From an uncultured Pelagibacteraceae bacterium (GTDB lineage Bacteria > Pseudomonadota > Alphaproteobacteria > Pelagibacterales > Pelagibacteraceae), in contig CACNIK010000003.1 of the NCBI GenBank assembly GCA_902620525.1, forward strand, positions 62,001 through 126,000: a stretch of 64,000 nucleotides of DNA, in the 5' to 3' direction. Shown here piece by piece: positions 8,788-18,033 of this stretch. The stretch's first letter is position 1, and every line of letters begins with the position of its first letter. A program made the translations under genes and the position numbers. A model generated the notes under the pieces. It had not been told where the DNA came from and searched no databases. It worked only from the letters and a program-made list of their open reading frames with translations.

Positions 8788-9690
8788 ATGCCAGATAAGT
8801 TTATTGTAAGTAAAAATTATAATAATTATCGATTTGATAAATGGTTTAAAGAAGAAATTATCAACCTTCCAAACGCTTTAATTCAAAAACTTTTAAGAAA
8901 AAATAAAATAAAAGTAAATAAAAAAAAAATTAAAACATCTTTTAGACTAAGCGAAGGAGATGAGGTAGCTGTATTTAATTTATCAAATTACAAACCTACA
9001 AATTTTAAAAAAAAGATTCAATATCTACCAACATCGAAAGAAAAAAGAGGATTAGATAAAATTATAATTCACGACAATTCTGATTATATAGTCATAAATA
9101 AACCTAGGGGTATTGCTGTTCAGTCAGGCACAAATAATTTAAAAAATATTATAGATATCTTTAAAAAAACAAAGTATTTTGATTATACTAAACCTTATAT
9201 TGTTCATAGACTAGACAAGGAAACATCTGGTATATTTTTAATTGCTAAAAATAAGCAGTCTGCACAGTTTTTTACTTCATTATTTAGAATAAGAAAAATT
9301 CATAAAACTTATTTAGCAATTGTGAAAGGAAATTTTCCAAAAAATATAAAAAAAATGGAAGATTTTCTTGAATATTTTGAAGACAATAAAAAAACAAAGC
9401 TAAAAGCCATTACCTTTTTGAAAGTTTTAAAGACTAATAGTAAGTACTCATTATTAGAACTAAATCCTAAAACGGGAAGAAAACATCAACTAAGAAAACA
9501 ACTTTATATGAGAGGCTACCCCATAATTGGAGATCGAAAATATTATTTAAATAAAAATAAACATTTTAAAGACCAACACATGCTTTTGCACTCTTATAAA
9601 ATAAAGTTTATCAAAAATAATGAAAAATTTAATTATCAGGCTCAACCAGATTCTGATTTTAAAAAAAAATTAAATTTATATTTTAGATAA
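8788..9690 (+). CDS. RluC/RluD-family 23S rRNA pseudouridine synthase
   Basis: This enzyme isomerises specific uridines in rRNA to pseudouridine. An S4-like RNA-binding domain spans roughly residues 12-65 and the catalytic domain follows. The catalytic motif HRLDKETSG places the nucleophilic aspartate at D143, and GRKHQLRKQL is the second conserved motif. I cannot decide between RluC and RluD specificity from sequence alone. Its 3' end overlaps the convergent lipB gene by 15 bases, leaving no intergenic terminator. Confidence 0.9.
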   Translation: MPDKFIVSKNYNNYRFDKWFKEEIINLPNALIQKLLRKNKIKVNKKKIKTSFRLSEGDEVAVFNLSNYKPTNFKKKIQYLPTSKEKRGLDKIIIHDNSDYIVINKPRGIAVQSGTNNLKNIIDIFKKTKYFDYTKPYIVHRLDKETSGIFLIAKNKQSAQFFTSLFRIRKIHKTYLAIVKGNFPKNIKKMEDFLEYFEDNKKTKLKAITFLKVLKTNSKYSLLELNPKTGRKHQLRKQLYMRGYPIIGDRKYYLNKNKHFKDQHMLLHSYKIKFIKNNEKFNYQAQPDSDFKKKLNLYFR

Positions 9691-10287
9691 ATTTCTTAAA
9701 AATATTTTTTTTATATTTTCGTTAAGTCCTTTGACTTTTTGGAAACCCAAGTCTTTAAATGAAGTAACCATTTTATTATTAAGTCCACATGGGACAATCT
9801 TTTTGTAATAAGACAAATCGTTATTAATATTTATAGAACATCCATGATAGGCGATCCAATTTTTAACTCTTACTCCTATTGCAGATATTTTTTTATTTTT
9901 AACCCAAATCCCTATATTTTTTCTATCTGAATAAGCTTTAATATTATATTTTTCTAGGACCTCTATAATACTTTTTTCAATAGTATTAATGAATAATCTA
10001 ATATCTTTCTTTCTATCATTCAAATTTATTACAAAATAAATTATTCTTTGACCTGGGTTATGCAAGGTAATTTTTCCACCACGATTTGTTTTCACGACTT
10101 TAATTCTCTTGTCTAAAATCTCACTTTCTTTAGATCGGATTCCCCCAGTAAATGTTGTTGGATGTTCGAGTATCCAAATAAATTCTTTTTTTAAGCCTTT
10201 TTTTACATTCTCAACTCTTTTTTCAAGAATATACATAGCTTTTTTATAATTAACTCTTTTTTTGCTAATTTTTACTTCTATGCTCAT
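9676..10287 (-). CDS. lipB: lipoyl(octanoyl) transferase LipB
   Basis: LipB transfers octanoate from acyl carrier protein to lipoate-dependent enzymes such as pyruvate dehydrogenase. The family motif appears as EHPTTFTGG (residues 41-49). The acyl-thioester cysteine is C167 in IVPCGL and the catalytic lysine is K133 in KKISAIGVR. The 203-residue length is normal. It is convergent with the pseudouridine synthase gene (15-base overlap) and divergent from mgtE. Confidence 0.94.
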   Translation of the reverse strand: MSIEVKISKKRVNYKKAMYILEKRVENVKKGLKKEFIWILEHPTTFTGGIRSKESEILDKRIKVVKTNRGGKITLHNPGQRIIYFVINLNDRKKDIRLFINTIEKSIIEVLEKYNIKAYSDRKNIGIWVKNKKISAIGVRVKNWIAYHGCSININNDLSYYKKIVPCGLNNKMVTSFKDLGFQKVKGLNENIKKIFLRNLSKI

Positions 10288-10348
10288 TTAATTTGAATTT
10301 TATCATTTTATGAACTATTAGTCTCAAAAAAAGAAATCAAGGATTTTT

Positions 10349-11728
10349 ATGAGTTTAATTAAATCTATAGGTGGTAAAAACGTTAACTTTGATTTTAATA
10401 AAGAGTTTTTAAGTATATTTAGTGATAAGATTAAATCTTCTGATCTAAAATTCATAAATCAAACGTTGGAAGACCTTCATCCATCTGATGTTGCAAATTT
10501 AATTGAAAACTTGTCGTCTGAGACAAGGGCAAAATTAATAGAAATTGAGGAATTTGATATCGACCCTGAAATATTTGTAGAAATAAATGAGTCAATCCAG
10601 ACTGAAATTTTACAATTATTATCCTTAGATTCAATAGCAAAAATAATCAAAAGATTAGAGTCAGACAATGCAATTTCTATTCTTGAAAATTTAAACATAG
10701 AAAAAAAAAATTCTGTTCTAGATAAACTTCCCCCTAAAGACAGATTCTTGCTTGAAGAGGGATTAAGTTATCCCGAAGACTCAGCGGCTAGAATTATGCA
10801 AAGAGAGTTCACTGCTGTACCCAGTGATTGGTCTGTTGGCCAAACAATTGATTATTTAAGAGAAAGTAAAGATTTACCGGAGGAATTTTTAGAAATATTT
10901 GTTGTAGACAATGAATTTAAACCAATTGGAATAGTTCCATCATCTAGAGTACTAAGAACCCCTAGAGAAAAAAAAATGAATTCAATCATGAGAGAAATGC
11001 CAGTTTTAATTTCTGTAAATATGGATAAAGAAGAAGTTGGACATGCTTTTGAAAATTACAATCTTGTTTCTGCTGGTGTGGTTAACAAAAATAATAAGTT
11101 AGTAGGAATGATAACAGCAGATGATGTTGTTACTGTAGTTCAAGAAGAGGCAGAAGAAGATGTCCTTAGGTTAGCTGGTGTCGGAGATGAAGAAATAACC
11201 GATAGCGTTCTTATAAAAACAAAAAGAAGATTTAATTGGCTTTTACTAAATCTATTTACAGCGCTTTTAGCTACTTGGGTAATAAGTTTATTTGGAGCAT
11301 CAATTGAACAAATGGTTGCTTTGGCTTTTTTAATGCCAATTGTTGCATCAATGGGTGGAAATGCCGGTATGCAAACATTAGCAGTTACAATAAGAGCAAT
11401 AGCTACAAAAGAACTTTCCTCAGGTAATTTTAATAAAATTGTGGGTAAAGAATTTTTAATTGGAATATTGAATGGAATTATTTTTGCTATTATCTCTGCT
11501 ATAATTGTTCAATTTTGGTTTCAAGAATTAAAACTTTCGTTATTAATTGGAATTTCGATGGTTTTAAATATGATTGTAGCAGGTTTATTTGGAATATTAG
11601 TTCCAGTATCTTTAAAAAAAGTAAACATTGATCCAGCGCTAGCATCAAGTGTTTTTGTTACTACTATAACAGATGTGATAGGTTTTCTGTCTTTTTTAGG
11701 AATAGGATCTTATTTCTTTTTAAATTAA
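10349..11728 (+). CDS. mgtE: magnesium transporter, MgtE family
   Basis: MgtE is a dimeric Mg2+ channel gated by cytoplasmic Mg2+ sensing. Three parts are visible: an N-terminal helical domain with the FxxLxPxDxAxxxE-like repeat (residues about 40-145), a CBS pair (about 150-265) and a C-terminal membrane domain with about five hydrophobic segments, including the conserved PIVASMGGNAGMQ near residue 330. An AAGGA site precedes the ATG. Its stop and that of convergent panC share the bases TTAA. No Mg-sensing riboswitch fits the 61-base upstream gap. Confidence 0.94.
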   Translation: MSLIKSIGGKNVNFDFNKEFLSIFSDKIKSSDLKFINQTLEDLHPSDVANLIENLSSETRAKLIEIEEFDIDPEIFVEINESIQTEILQLLSLDSIAKIIKRLESDNAISILENLNIEKKNSVLDKLPPKDRFLLEEGLSYPEDSAARIMQREFTAVPSDWSVGQTIDYLRESKDLPEEFLEIFVVDNEFKPIGIVPSSRVLRTPREKKMNSIMREMPVLISVNMDKEEVGHAFENYNLVSAGVVNKNNKLVGMITADDVVTVVQEEAEEDVLRLAGVGDEEITDSVLIKTKRRFNWLLLNLFTALLATWVISLFGASIEQMVALAFLMPIVASMGGNAGMQTLAVTIRAIATKELSSGNFNKIVGKEFLIGILNGIIFAIISAIIVQFWFQELKLSLLIGISMVLNMIVAGLFGILVPVSLKKVNIDPALASSVFVTTITDVIGFLSFLGIGSYFFLN

Positions 11729-12543
11729 AAATTATCAATTAGCCTTACGTTACCAATATAAAAAGCTGAAAAGATATTAAAGTTTTCATTGAATTTTTTT
11801 GCCTTTTTTAAACTTTTTAAATTTAAAGCCTCGATATAATCCACCTTTTTAATTCCCATTTTTAAAATTTTGTTTTTTACGCTTAATAAATTAATTTTCT
11901 TTATTTTTTTTCTTTTAATTAAGAATTTTTCGTTTCTCAATGTTTTAAAAACTTTTGAAGCTAAAATTTTATCATACTTACTTAAATTAAAGTTTCTCGA
12001 AGAGTAGGGTATAAAATTTTGATTTCGAACTGTCTTATGAGCGATAATTGAAGTTTTAATATTATTTTTAATGATATGTTTTCTTATTAAAAATAGTTGT
12101 TGAAAATCTTTTTCACCAAGAATCATATATTTTGGTTTCAATATTTCAAGTAATCTATTCACAACATCCAAAACACCTCTAAAATGTCCAGGTCTATATT
12201 TGCCACATAATTTTTTAGAGAAAGGGTGCAAGTAAATCTTATTTTTAGCCTTAAACAAAAAAACATCATTATAATTGGGATAAAATAAGTATTTAACTTT
12301 AAGTTTTTTTAATATCTGAACGTCCTTTTTAAAATTTCTAGGATAAGATTTAAAATCATTTTTTGAGTTAAATTGTTTAGGATTTACAAAGATACTTACA
12401 ATAATATTTTTATTTTTTTTTTTAGCTTTTTTAATTAAGAACTTATGACCTTTATGTAATCCACCCATAGTTGGTACAAAAGAAAAGGAATTTATCTTAC
12501 TAAATAACCTGTTAAGGTCTTTTTTTTGCCTAATTATTTTCAT
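11725..12543 (-). CDS. panC: pantothenate synthetase-like protein PanC
   Basis: PanC joins pantoate and beta-alanine using ATP. The nucleotide motif VPTMGGLHKGH (residues 23-33), SIFVNPKQF, RPGHFRGVLDVVNRL and GEKDFQQL are all present. The usual DGLAxSSRN loop is altered here to NFIPYSSRN (176-184): SSRN is kept but the preceding acidic-glycine part is replaced. Length (272) is near normal. No other pantothenate gene is in the window, so it may salvage external pantoate. Activity is likely but not certain. Confidence 0.85.
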   Translation of the reverse strand: MKIIRQKKDLNRLFSKINSFSFVPTMGGLHKGHKFLIKKAKKKNKNIIVSIFVNPKQFNSKNDFKSYPRNFKKDVQILKKLKVKYLFYPNYNDVFLFKAKNKIYLHPFSKKLCGKYRPGHFRGVLDVVNRLLEILKPKYMILGEKDFQQLFLIRKHIIKNNIKTSIIAHKTVRNQNFIPYSSRNFNLSKYDKILASKVFKTLRNEKFLIKRKKIKKINLLSVKNKILKMGIKKVDYIEALNLKSLKKAKKFNENFNIFSAFYIGNVRLIDNF

Positions 12544-12592
12544 TTATAAGTTGTAATGATATTAATTATTAATTAATTATTAAAAGAATCAT

Positions 12593-13411
12593 ATGATAAA
12601 ACAAGCAATTATTCCACTAGCAGGTTTAGGCACAAGAATGCTGCCTTTAACAAGTGTTATGCCTAAAGAACTATTACCAATTAATGGCAAACCAAATTTA
12701 GAATATATTTTGGAAGAGTGTTTAGACGCAGGTGTAAAACAATTTATATTCATCATTTCTAAAAAAAAAATAAATATAAAAAAATATTTTTATAATGATA
12801 TTTTTTATAAAAAATTACTCAAAAAAAAGAAAGATAAGAGAATAGAAAAAGAATATAAAAAGTTAAAAAAATACCGAAAAATGATTAAGTTTGTTTATCA
12901 GAATCAGCCCAAAGGAACTGGAGACGCTGTACTTAAATGTAGCAATCATATAAAGGGAAAATATTTTTTAATGCTTTTGCCAGATGACCTTATTATAAAA
13001 AAGAATTGTACTAAAGAAATGATAAGATTACATAAACAAAAAAAAGGATCTGTGATAGGCACAAAAATAGTTCCAAAAAAAAATGTTTCTCGTTGGGGAA
13101 TATTGTCTTTTAAAAAAAAGAAAAAAAATAGTTTTCAAATTACTGATGTTGTTGAAAAACCAAAAATCAAAGACGCAAAATCAAATTATGCCATTATAGG
13201 AAGATATATTTTACCAAAGAAAATAATGAATGAAATAAAAAAACTGAAACCAGGTCAAGGAAAAGAAATCCACATTACTGATGCGATTAAAAATTTAATT
13301 TTAAAAAATGAAAATTTTTACGGAAATATTTTTAAAGGAAAGTATTTAGATTGTGGAACTTTAAATGGTTACATTAAATCTGGAATAGAAATTTCAAAGG
13401 AGAATAAATGA
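12593..13411 (+). CDS. galU: UTP--glucose-1-phosphate uridylyltransferase
   Basis: GalU makes UDP-glucose from UTP and glucose-1-phosphate. The nucleotide-binding signature is AIIPLAGLGTRMLPLT near the N-terminus, followed by the conserved KELLPI; later come LPDDLI and VEKP. The length of 272 residues is slightly below the usual 290-300. The next gene, UDP-glucose dehydrogenase, overlaps its end by four bases (ATGA), so the two act in sequence to make UDP-glucuronate. Confidence 0.94.
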   Translation: MIKQAIIPLAGLGTRMLPLTSVMPKELLPINGKPNLEYILEECLDAGVKQFIFIISKKKINIKKYFYNDIFYKKLLKKKKDKRIEKEYKKLKKYRKMIKFVYQNQPKGTGDAVLKCSNHIKGKYFLMLLPDDLIIKKNCTKEMIRLHKQKKGSVIGTKIVPKKNVSRWGILSFKKKKKNSFQITDVVEKPKIKDAKSNYAIIGRYILPKKIMNEIKKLKPGQGKEIHITDAIKNLILKNENFYGNIFKGKYLDCGTLNGYIKSGIEISKENK

Positions 13412-14724
13412 AACTCTGTATGATAGGTACAGGTTATGTTGGATTAGTAAGTGGTACTTGCTTTGCTGATATAGGGAACCAAGTTATTTGCGTAGATAAA
13501 GATAAAAATAAAATAGATAAACTTAATTCAGGTATCTCTCCAATTTATGAGCCAGGACTAGATGAGTTAATAAAAAAAAACTATTCCGCTAAACGTTTAT
13601 TTTTTACCTCAAACATTAAAAATGCTATAAATTTATCAGATATAATTTTTATTTGTGTTGGTACACCGACAAAAAAAGGATCAATTAAGGTCGATTTATC
13701 TTACGTTTATAAATGTACAAAAGAAATATTAAAATACTCAAAAAGGAAAAAAATTATTGTAACTAAATCTACAGTTCCAATCGGCACCGGTGATGAAATT
13801 GAAAAACTTTTAGCAAAAAAGAAAAAACTTTTTAATGTTGTATCTAATCCAGAATTCTTACGGGAAGGAGAAGCGATACGTGATTTTAGATATCCTGATA
13901 GAATTGTAATTGGGTCAAATGAAAAAAAACAGTTCAATATAATGAAAAAACTTTACACACCTTTAATAAATAAAGGATCAAAATTTTTTACAACTTCAAG
14001 AAGGGGTGCAGAATTAATTAAGTATGCCTCTAATGCTTTTTTGGCTACAAAAATCACCTTTATAAATGAACTTGCGAATTTATGTGAAAAATCTGGAGTA
14101 AATATCGAAGATATTTCATTAGGCATGGGATCAGATAATAGAATAGGTAGCAGATTTTTGAGGGCAGGACCTGCTTATGGGGGTTCATGTTTTCCAAAAG
14201 ATACAAAAGGCTTAGTATCAGCAGCTGAACGGTATAAAATAAATTTATCTGTAGTCAAATCTGTAATTAAATCTAATCAAAACAGATTTAATTTACTTAC
14301 AAAAAGAATTCATAAAATATTAGGTTCTAATTTAAAAAATAAAAGAATTTCATTTTTAGGGGTTACATTTAAGCCTAATACAGACGATATGAGAGATTCT
14401 TCTAGCCTAAAAATGATACCTTATCTTACTAAAAAAGGTGCAATCGTCACTTATTACGATCCATCTGGAGAAAAAAATGTATTCAAAAAAATTCAAAATT
14501 GTTTTTATAAAAAAGATATCAAATCAAATTGTTTTAGTTCAGACCTAATAATTTTACTTACTGAGTGGGATGAATTTAAATCAATTAATTTTAAAAATAT
14601 TGTTAAAAACAAAAAATTTAAGGTTTATGATTTGAGAAATCTTTATAATGCTGAAGAAATGAAGAAAAATAAAATTAAGTATTATTCAGTTGGAAGGCCA
14701 GATATTAATTTATTTCAAAAATAG
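13408..14724 (+). CDS. ugd: UDP-glucose 6-dehydrogenase
   Basis: This enzyme oxidises UDP-glucose to UDP-glucuronate in two NAD-dependent steps, feeding envelope polysaccharide synthesis. The Rossmann motif GTGYVG is at residues 7-12; catalytic Cys261 lies in GGSCFPKDTKGL. The NPEFLREGEA segment and the C-terminal GVTFKPNTDDMRDS are family hallmarks. At 438 residues it is full length. Coupled to galU upstream and overlapping convergent ridA by 20 bases. Confidence 0.95.
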   Translation: MKLCMIGTGYVGLVSGTCFADIGNQVICVDKDKNKIDKLNSGISPIYEPGLDELIKKNYSAKRLFFTSNIKNAINLSDIIFICVGTPTKKGSIKVDLSYVYKCTKEILKYSKRKKIIVTKSTVPIGTGDEIEKLLAKKKKLFNVVSNPEFLREGEAIRDFRYPDRIVIGSNEKKQFNIMKKLYTPLINKGSKFFTTSRRGAELIKYASNAFLATKITFINELANLCEKSGVNIEDISLGMGSDNRIGSRFLRAGPAYGGSCFPKDTKGLVSAAERYKINLSVVKSVIKSNQNRFNLLTKRIHKILGSNLKNKRISFLGVTFKPNTDDMRDSSSLKMIPYLTKKGAIVTYYDPSGEKNVFKKIQNCFYKKDIKSNCFSSDLIILLTEWDEFKSINFKNIVKNKKFKVYDLRNLYNAEEMKKNKIKYYSVGRPDINLFQK

Positions 14725-15169
14725 CATCTATTTCAACAGCTACACCTAAGGGTAAACTATTCACACTTACAGCTGCTCTTGTATGCTCTCCCTTCTCATC
14801 AAAAATTTTTGCTATAATATCTGAAGCGCCATTAATTATTTTAGGTTGATCCTTAAAATCATCAGTAGAATTAACGTATCCAGTTAATTTTACACAGGTT
14901 TTAATTCTGTCTAAATCTCCACCACAAGCATTTTTTACATGAGCAACAATACTTAGCCCACATCTTTTAGCTGCCTCATATCCCTCATCTAAATTTAAAT
15001 CTTTACCAATTTTACCAGTAATAAGTTTTGTATCTTTATCGATGGAAACTTGCCCAGAAATAAATAATAACTTTCCTACTACTTTTGTAGCAACATATGC
15101 GCCAACAGGAGCTTTTGGCTCAGGTAAAATAATATTTAATTTCTTTAGTTTATCTTCTATTAAACTCAT
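14705..15169 (-). CDS. Rid family (YjgF/YER057c) imine deaminase-like protein
   Basis: Rid proteins hydrolyse reactive enamine/imine intermediates released by pyridoxal-phosphate enzymes. The conserved C-terminal segment HTRAAVSVNSLPLGVAVEID contains the arginine that marks catalytically competent members. At 154 residues it is longer than the classic 128-residue RidA and belongs to the longer YjgF-like group. Its start overlaps the stop of the small secreted protein gene by four bases, so the two are likely cotranscribed after topA. The exact substrate cannot be told. Confidence 0.85.
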   Translation of the reverse strand: MSLIEDKLKKLNIILPEPKAPVGAYVATKVVGKLLFISGQVSIDKDTKLITGKIGKDLNLDEGYEAAKRCGLSIVAHVKNACGGDLDRIKTCVKLTGYVNSTDDFKDQPKIINGASDIIAKIFDEKGEHTRAAVSVNSLPLGVAVEIDAIFEIN

Positions 15170-15393
15170 TTATTTATTTGTTTTTTAATCCAGTCAGTTA
15201 ACTTAGAATCGGTGTTTAGTTTTTTTAAACCTTTCTCTCCAAGTTCTTTCCCTTTTTTTGCAATACATTTTGTGTATTCAACAGAACCTTTTCCTAATTT
15301 TTTAAATCCTGGTAAATCTTTACAATTTTCTTCAGCAAAAACATTTGATTTGAAACTGAATATAAAAATAAATATTAAAAATGATTTTTTCAT
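15166..15393 (-). CDS. small secreted protein of unknown function
   Basis: I do not recognise this 75-residue protein. Residues 1-20 form a clear signal peptide (two lysines, a phenylalanine/isoleucine-rich core, then NVFA before a predicted cut), leaving a mature protein of about 55 residues starting EENCKD. Two cysteines (C23 and C42) could form a disulfide, and the rest is lysine/glycine-rich, ending in a TDWIKKQ segment. It lies two bases after topA and overlaps ridA by four bases (ATGA), so it is expressed as part of that run. Confidence 0.7.
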   Translation of the reverse strand: MKKSFLIFIFIFSFKSNVFAEENCKDLPGFKKLGKGSVEYTKCIAKKGKELGEKGLKKLNTDSKLTDWIKKQINK

Positions 15394-15395
15394 AA

Positions 15396-17963
15396 TTATT
15401 TTTTTCTTTTCCCTTTTCTTTTTGTTTTATCGTATTCTCTTCTTTTTTCAATTAATATCAATGCTTCTTCCATTGTAATTTCAGTAGGGTCTTTATCTTC
15501 TGGTATTGTGGCATTAAGAGATTTGTATTTTATATATGGCCCATATTGACCTTTCATTACTCTGATGGGTTTTTTATCTTCTGGATGTTCTCCAATATTT
15601 TTAATTTCAGATGATGAAACTCTTCCAGGTTTTGCTTCTGAAATTAAAGTTATAGCTCTGTTAAGCCCAATGGAAAAAAGATCTTCGATAGTTTCAAGTC
15701 TAGCTGATTTGTTTGCACATTTTAGGTAAGGACCAAATCTTCCAACATTAATAGTTATATCTTCATTAAGTTCAGGATGTTTGCCAATACTTTTTGGTAA
15801 TGAGCACAAGTATTTTGCTTTTTCCAAATCAACATCTTCTAAAGATAAACCTTTTGGAATTGAGACATTTTTTAAATTATCATTATTTTGTTTTTTTGAC
15901 TTTTTTTTCTTCTTTGGTTTTTCGATTTCTTCATCGTTTAACTGATATTGTAAATAAGGACCAAATCTTCCATTCTTTAAAAAAATTTCTTTTCCGTCAT
16001 CGTTTTTTCCTATTAATTTTGGTTCAGCCAGAAAAGATTGCTGTGAAGCTTTAGCTTTTGATAGAGGTCTGGTAAATTTACACTCCGGGTAGTTTGAACA
16101 ACCTATAAAAGCACCACCTCTAAAGCTATTTTTAAGACTTAATACTCCATTGTCACAAATTTTACATTTTCTATCAATTTGATTATCTTCATTTTTATCA
16201 AATATTAAATCACCTAAACTTTCATTAAGTAAATCTAATACTTCTCTAGTCCTAATATCTTTGACAGAGCCCACATCATTATAAAAACTTTTCCAAAAAG
16301 TTTCTAAGACATTAAGATAATTAGTTTTACCGCTAGTTATTTCATCAAGTTGATTTTCTAAATCTGCTGTAAAATTATAGTCAACATATTTAGAAAATAA
16401 TTTTTCCAAGAATGCTGATAATAATTTACCTCTGTCAGTAGGGTGAAATCGTTTATTCAATAATTCTGTGTAATTTCTAGTTGATAAAACTGATATAATG
16501 CTAGCATAAGTAGATGGTCTACCAATACCTAATTCTTCCATTTTTTTTACTAAACTCGCCTCCGAATATCTTGGAGGAGGTGATGTAAAATGCTGTTCAT
16601 CAATTAATTCTCCTAGAGATAGTTTTTCTCCAACTTTAACTTCTGGCAATATATTTTTTTCTTCATCATCATTTTGAAAAGAATAAATCTTTAAAAATCC
16701 ATCAAATTTAATTACAGAACCGCTAGAAGTAAACTGTACGCTGTTATCTTTTGAATGAATTTGAATAGTGTTTCTGTTAAATTCCGCGGCTTTCATTTGT
16801 GATGCTAGGGCTCTCGACCATATTAAATCATATAATTTAAATTGATCTGTGCTTAGATATTTTTTCATCTCATCAGGTTTTTTTTTAATATCTGTAGGTC
16901 TAATTGCTTCATGTGCTTCTTGAGCGTTTTTAGCTTTTTTTCCTTTATAACTATTTGGATTATCTGGTAAGTAATTTTTTCCAAGGTCACCTTCAACAAA
17001 AGACCTAAATTCTTTGACAGCTTCATTAGAAATATTTGTTCCATCGGTTCTCATATAAGTGATAAGACCAATAGTCTCTCCATCAATTTCAATTCCTTGA
17101 TATAAACGTTGTGCTATTTGCATTGTTCTTGAGGCACCGAATCCAAATTTTCCAGAAGAAGTTTGTTGAAGAGTAGATGTTGTAAAAGGTGCAGAAGGAT
17201 TTCTTTTAACTATTTTTGAATTTACATCTTTGACAAAATATTCATGTTTATTAATAATTTCAGTTGTCTTATTAATATCATTTTTATTTTTGAAACTAAA
17301 TCTTTCAACTTTTTTGTCATTAATAAAATTCAGTTTTGACAATATTGTTTTTTCTTTTAGGTTTTTAAAATTAGCGTCGATAGACCAGTACTCTTCAGGT
17401 TTAAAAGATTCTATTTCGTGTTCTCTTTCAGTTATTAGTTTGAGGGCAACTGACTGAACTCTTCCAGCAGACTTTGATCCAGGAAGTTTAGTCCATAAAA
17501 TAGGTGAGATATTAAAACCCACAAGATAGTCCAAAGCTCTTCTTGCTAGATAAGCTTTTACTAATGTGTCTTCAATTTCTCTTGGATTATTTATACCGTT
17601 CAATACAGCATTTTTTGTAATCTCATTAAACACAACTCTCTCAAGTTTTTTTCCCTTTAATAGTTTTTTATCGTCTAAAACCTGTTTGACATGCCATGCT
17701 ATTGCTTCTCCCTCACGATCTGGGTCAGTTGCTAGGATTATTTTATCACTTTCTTTTGCGGCATCAGTAATTTCTTTTAAATATTTTTTAGAAAATGAGT
17801 CCAGCTCCCACTGCATCTCAAAATTTTTATCAGGATCTACAGAACCATTTTTTGATGGTAAATCTCTAATATGACCGTAACTGGCTAAAACTTTATAGTC
17901 TGTTCCTAGATATTTATTTATTGTTTTAGCTTTTGCTGGACTTTCAACTATAACTAAATTCAT
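15396..17963 (-). CDS. topA: DNA topoisomerase I
   Basis: Type IA topoisomerase that relaxes negative supercoils. The Toprim domain starts VIVESPAKAKTI with ATDPDREGE around residues 79-86; the active-site tyrosine is Y303 in LITYMRTDGT. Near residue 625 a four-cysteine zinc ribbon is visible (CKIC, then CSNYPEC), followed by two short C-terminal repeats that each contain an FGPYLK- or YGPYIK-type motif, and a basic tail. At 855 residues it is full length. dprA, which often precedes topA in alphaproteobacteria, is not present. Confidence 0.97.
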   Translation of the reverse strand: MNLVIVESPAKAKTINKYLGTDYKVLASYGHIRDLPSKNGSVDPDKNFEMQWELDSFSKKYLKEITDAAKESDKIILATDPDREGEAIAWHVKQVLDDKKLLKGKKLERVVFNEITKNAVLNGINNPREIEDTLVKAYLARRALDYLVGFNISPILWTKLPGSKSAGRVQSVALKLITEREHEIESFKPEEYWSIDANFKNLKEKTILSKLNFINDKKVERFSFKNKNDINKTTEIINKHEYFVKDVNSKIVKRNPSAPFTTSTLQQTSSGKFGFGASRTMQIAQRLYQGIEIDGETIGLITYMRTDGTNISNEAVKEFRSFVEGDLGKNYLPDNPNSYKGKKAKNAQEAHEAIRPTDIKKKPDEMKKYLSTDQFKLYDLIWSRALASQMKAAEFNRNTIQIHSKDNSVQFTSSGSVIKFDGFLKIYSFQNDDEEKNILPEVKVGEKLSLGELIDEQHFTSPPPRYSEASLVKKMEELGIGRPSTYASIISVLSTRNYTELLNKRFHPTDRGKLLSAFLEKLFSKYVDYNFTADLENQLDEITSGKTNYLNVLETFWKSFYNDVGSVKDIRTREVLDLLNESLGDLIFDKNEDNQIDRKCKICDNGVLSLKNSFRGGAFIGCSNYPECKFTRPLSKAKASQQSFLAEPKLIGKNDDGKEIFLKNGRFGPYLQYQLNDEEIEKPKKKKKSKKQNNDNLKNVSIPKGLSLEDVDLEKAKYLCSLPKSIGKHPELNEDITINVGRFGPYLKCANKSARLETIEDLFSIGLNRAITLISEAKPGRVSSSEIKNIGEHPEDKKPIRVMKGQYGPYIKYKSLNATIPEDKDPTEITMEEALILIEKRREYDKTKRKGKRKK

Positions 17964-18033
17964 ATTTGAGACTTATTCAAAATTTAATATAAATGTCAAA
18001 TTTATTTAAATTTAACACAAAAAAGCTAATAAA

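Noticed and set aside
10288-10348. Magnesium-sensing riboswitch ahead of mgtE
   Set aside because: The gap to divergent lipB is only 61 bases and shows no conserved M-box elements.
12544-12592. Repeat or operator made of ATTAATTATTAATTAATTAT between panC and galU
   Set aside because: It is simple AT-only sequence of a kind expected by chance in these gaps, with no specific protein site recognisable.
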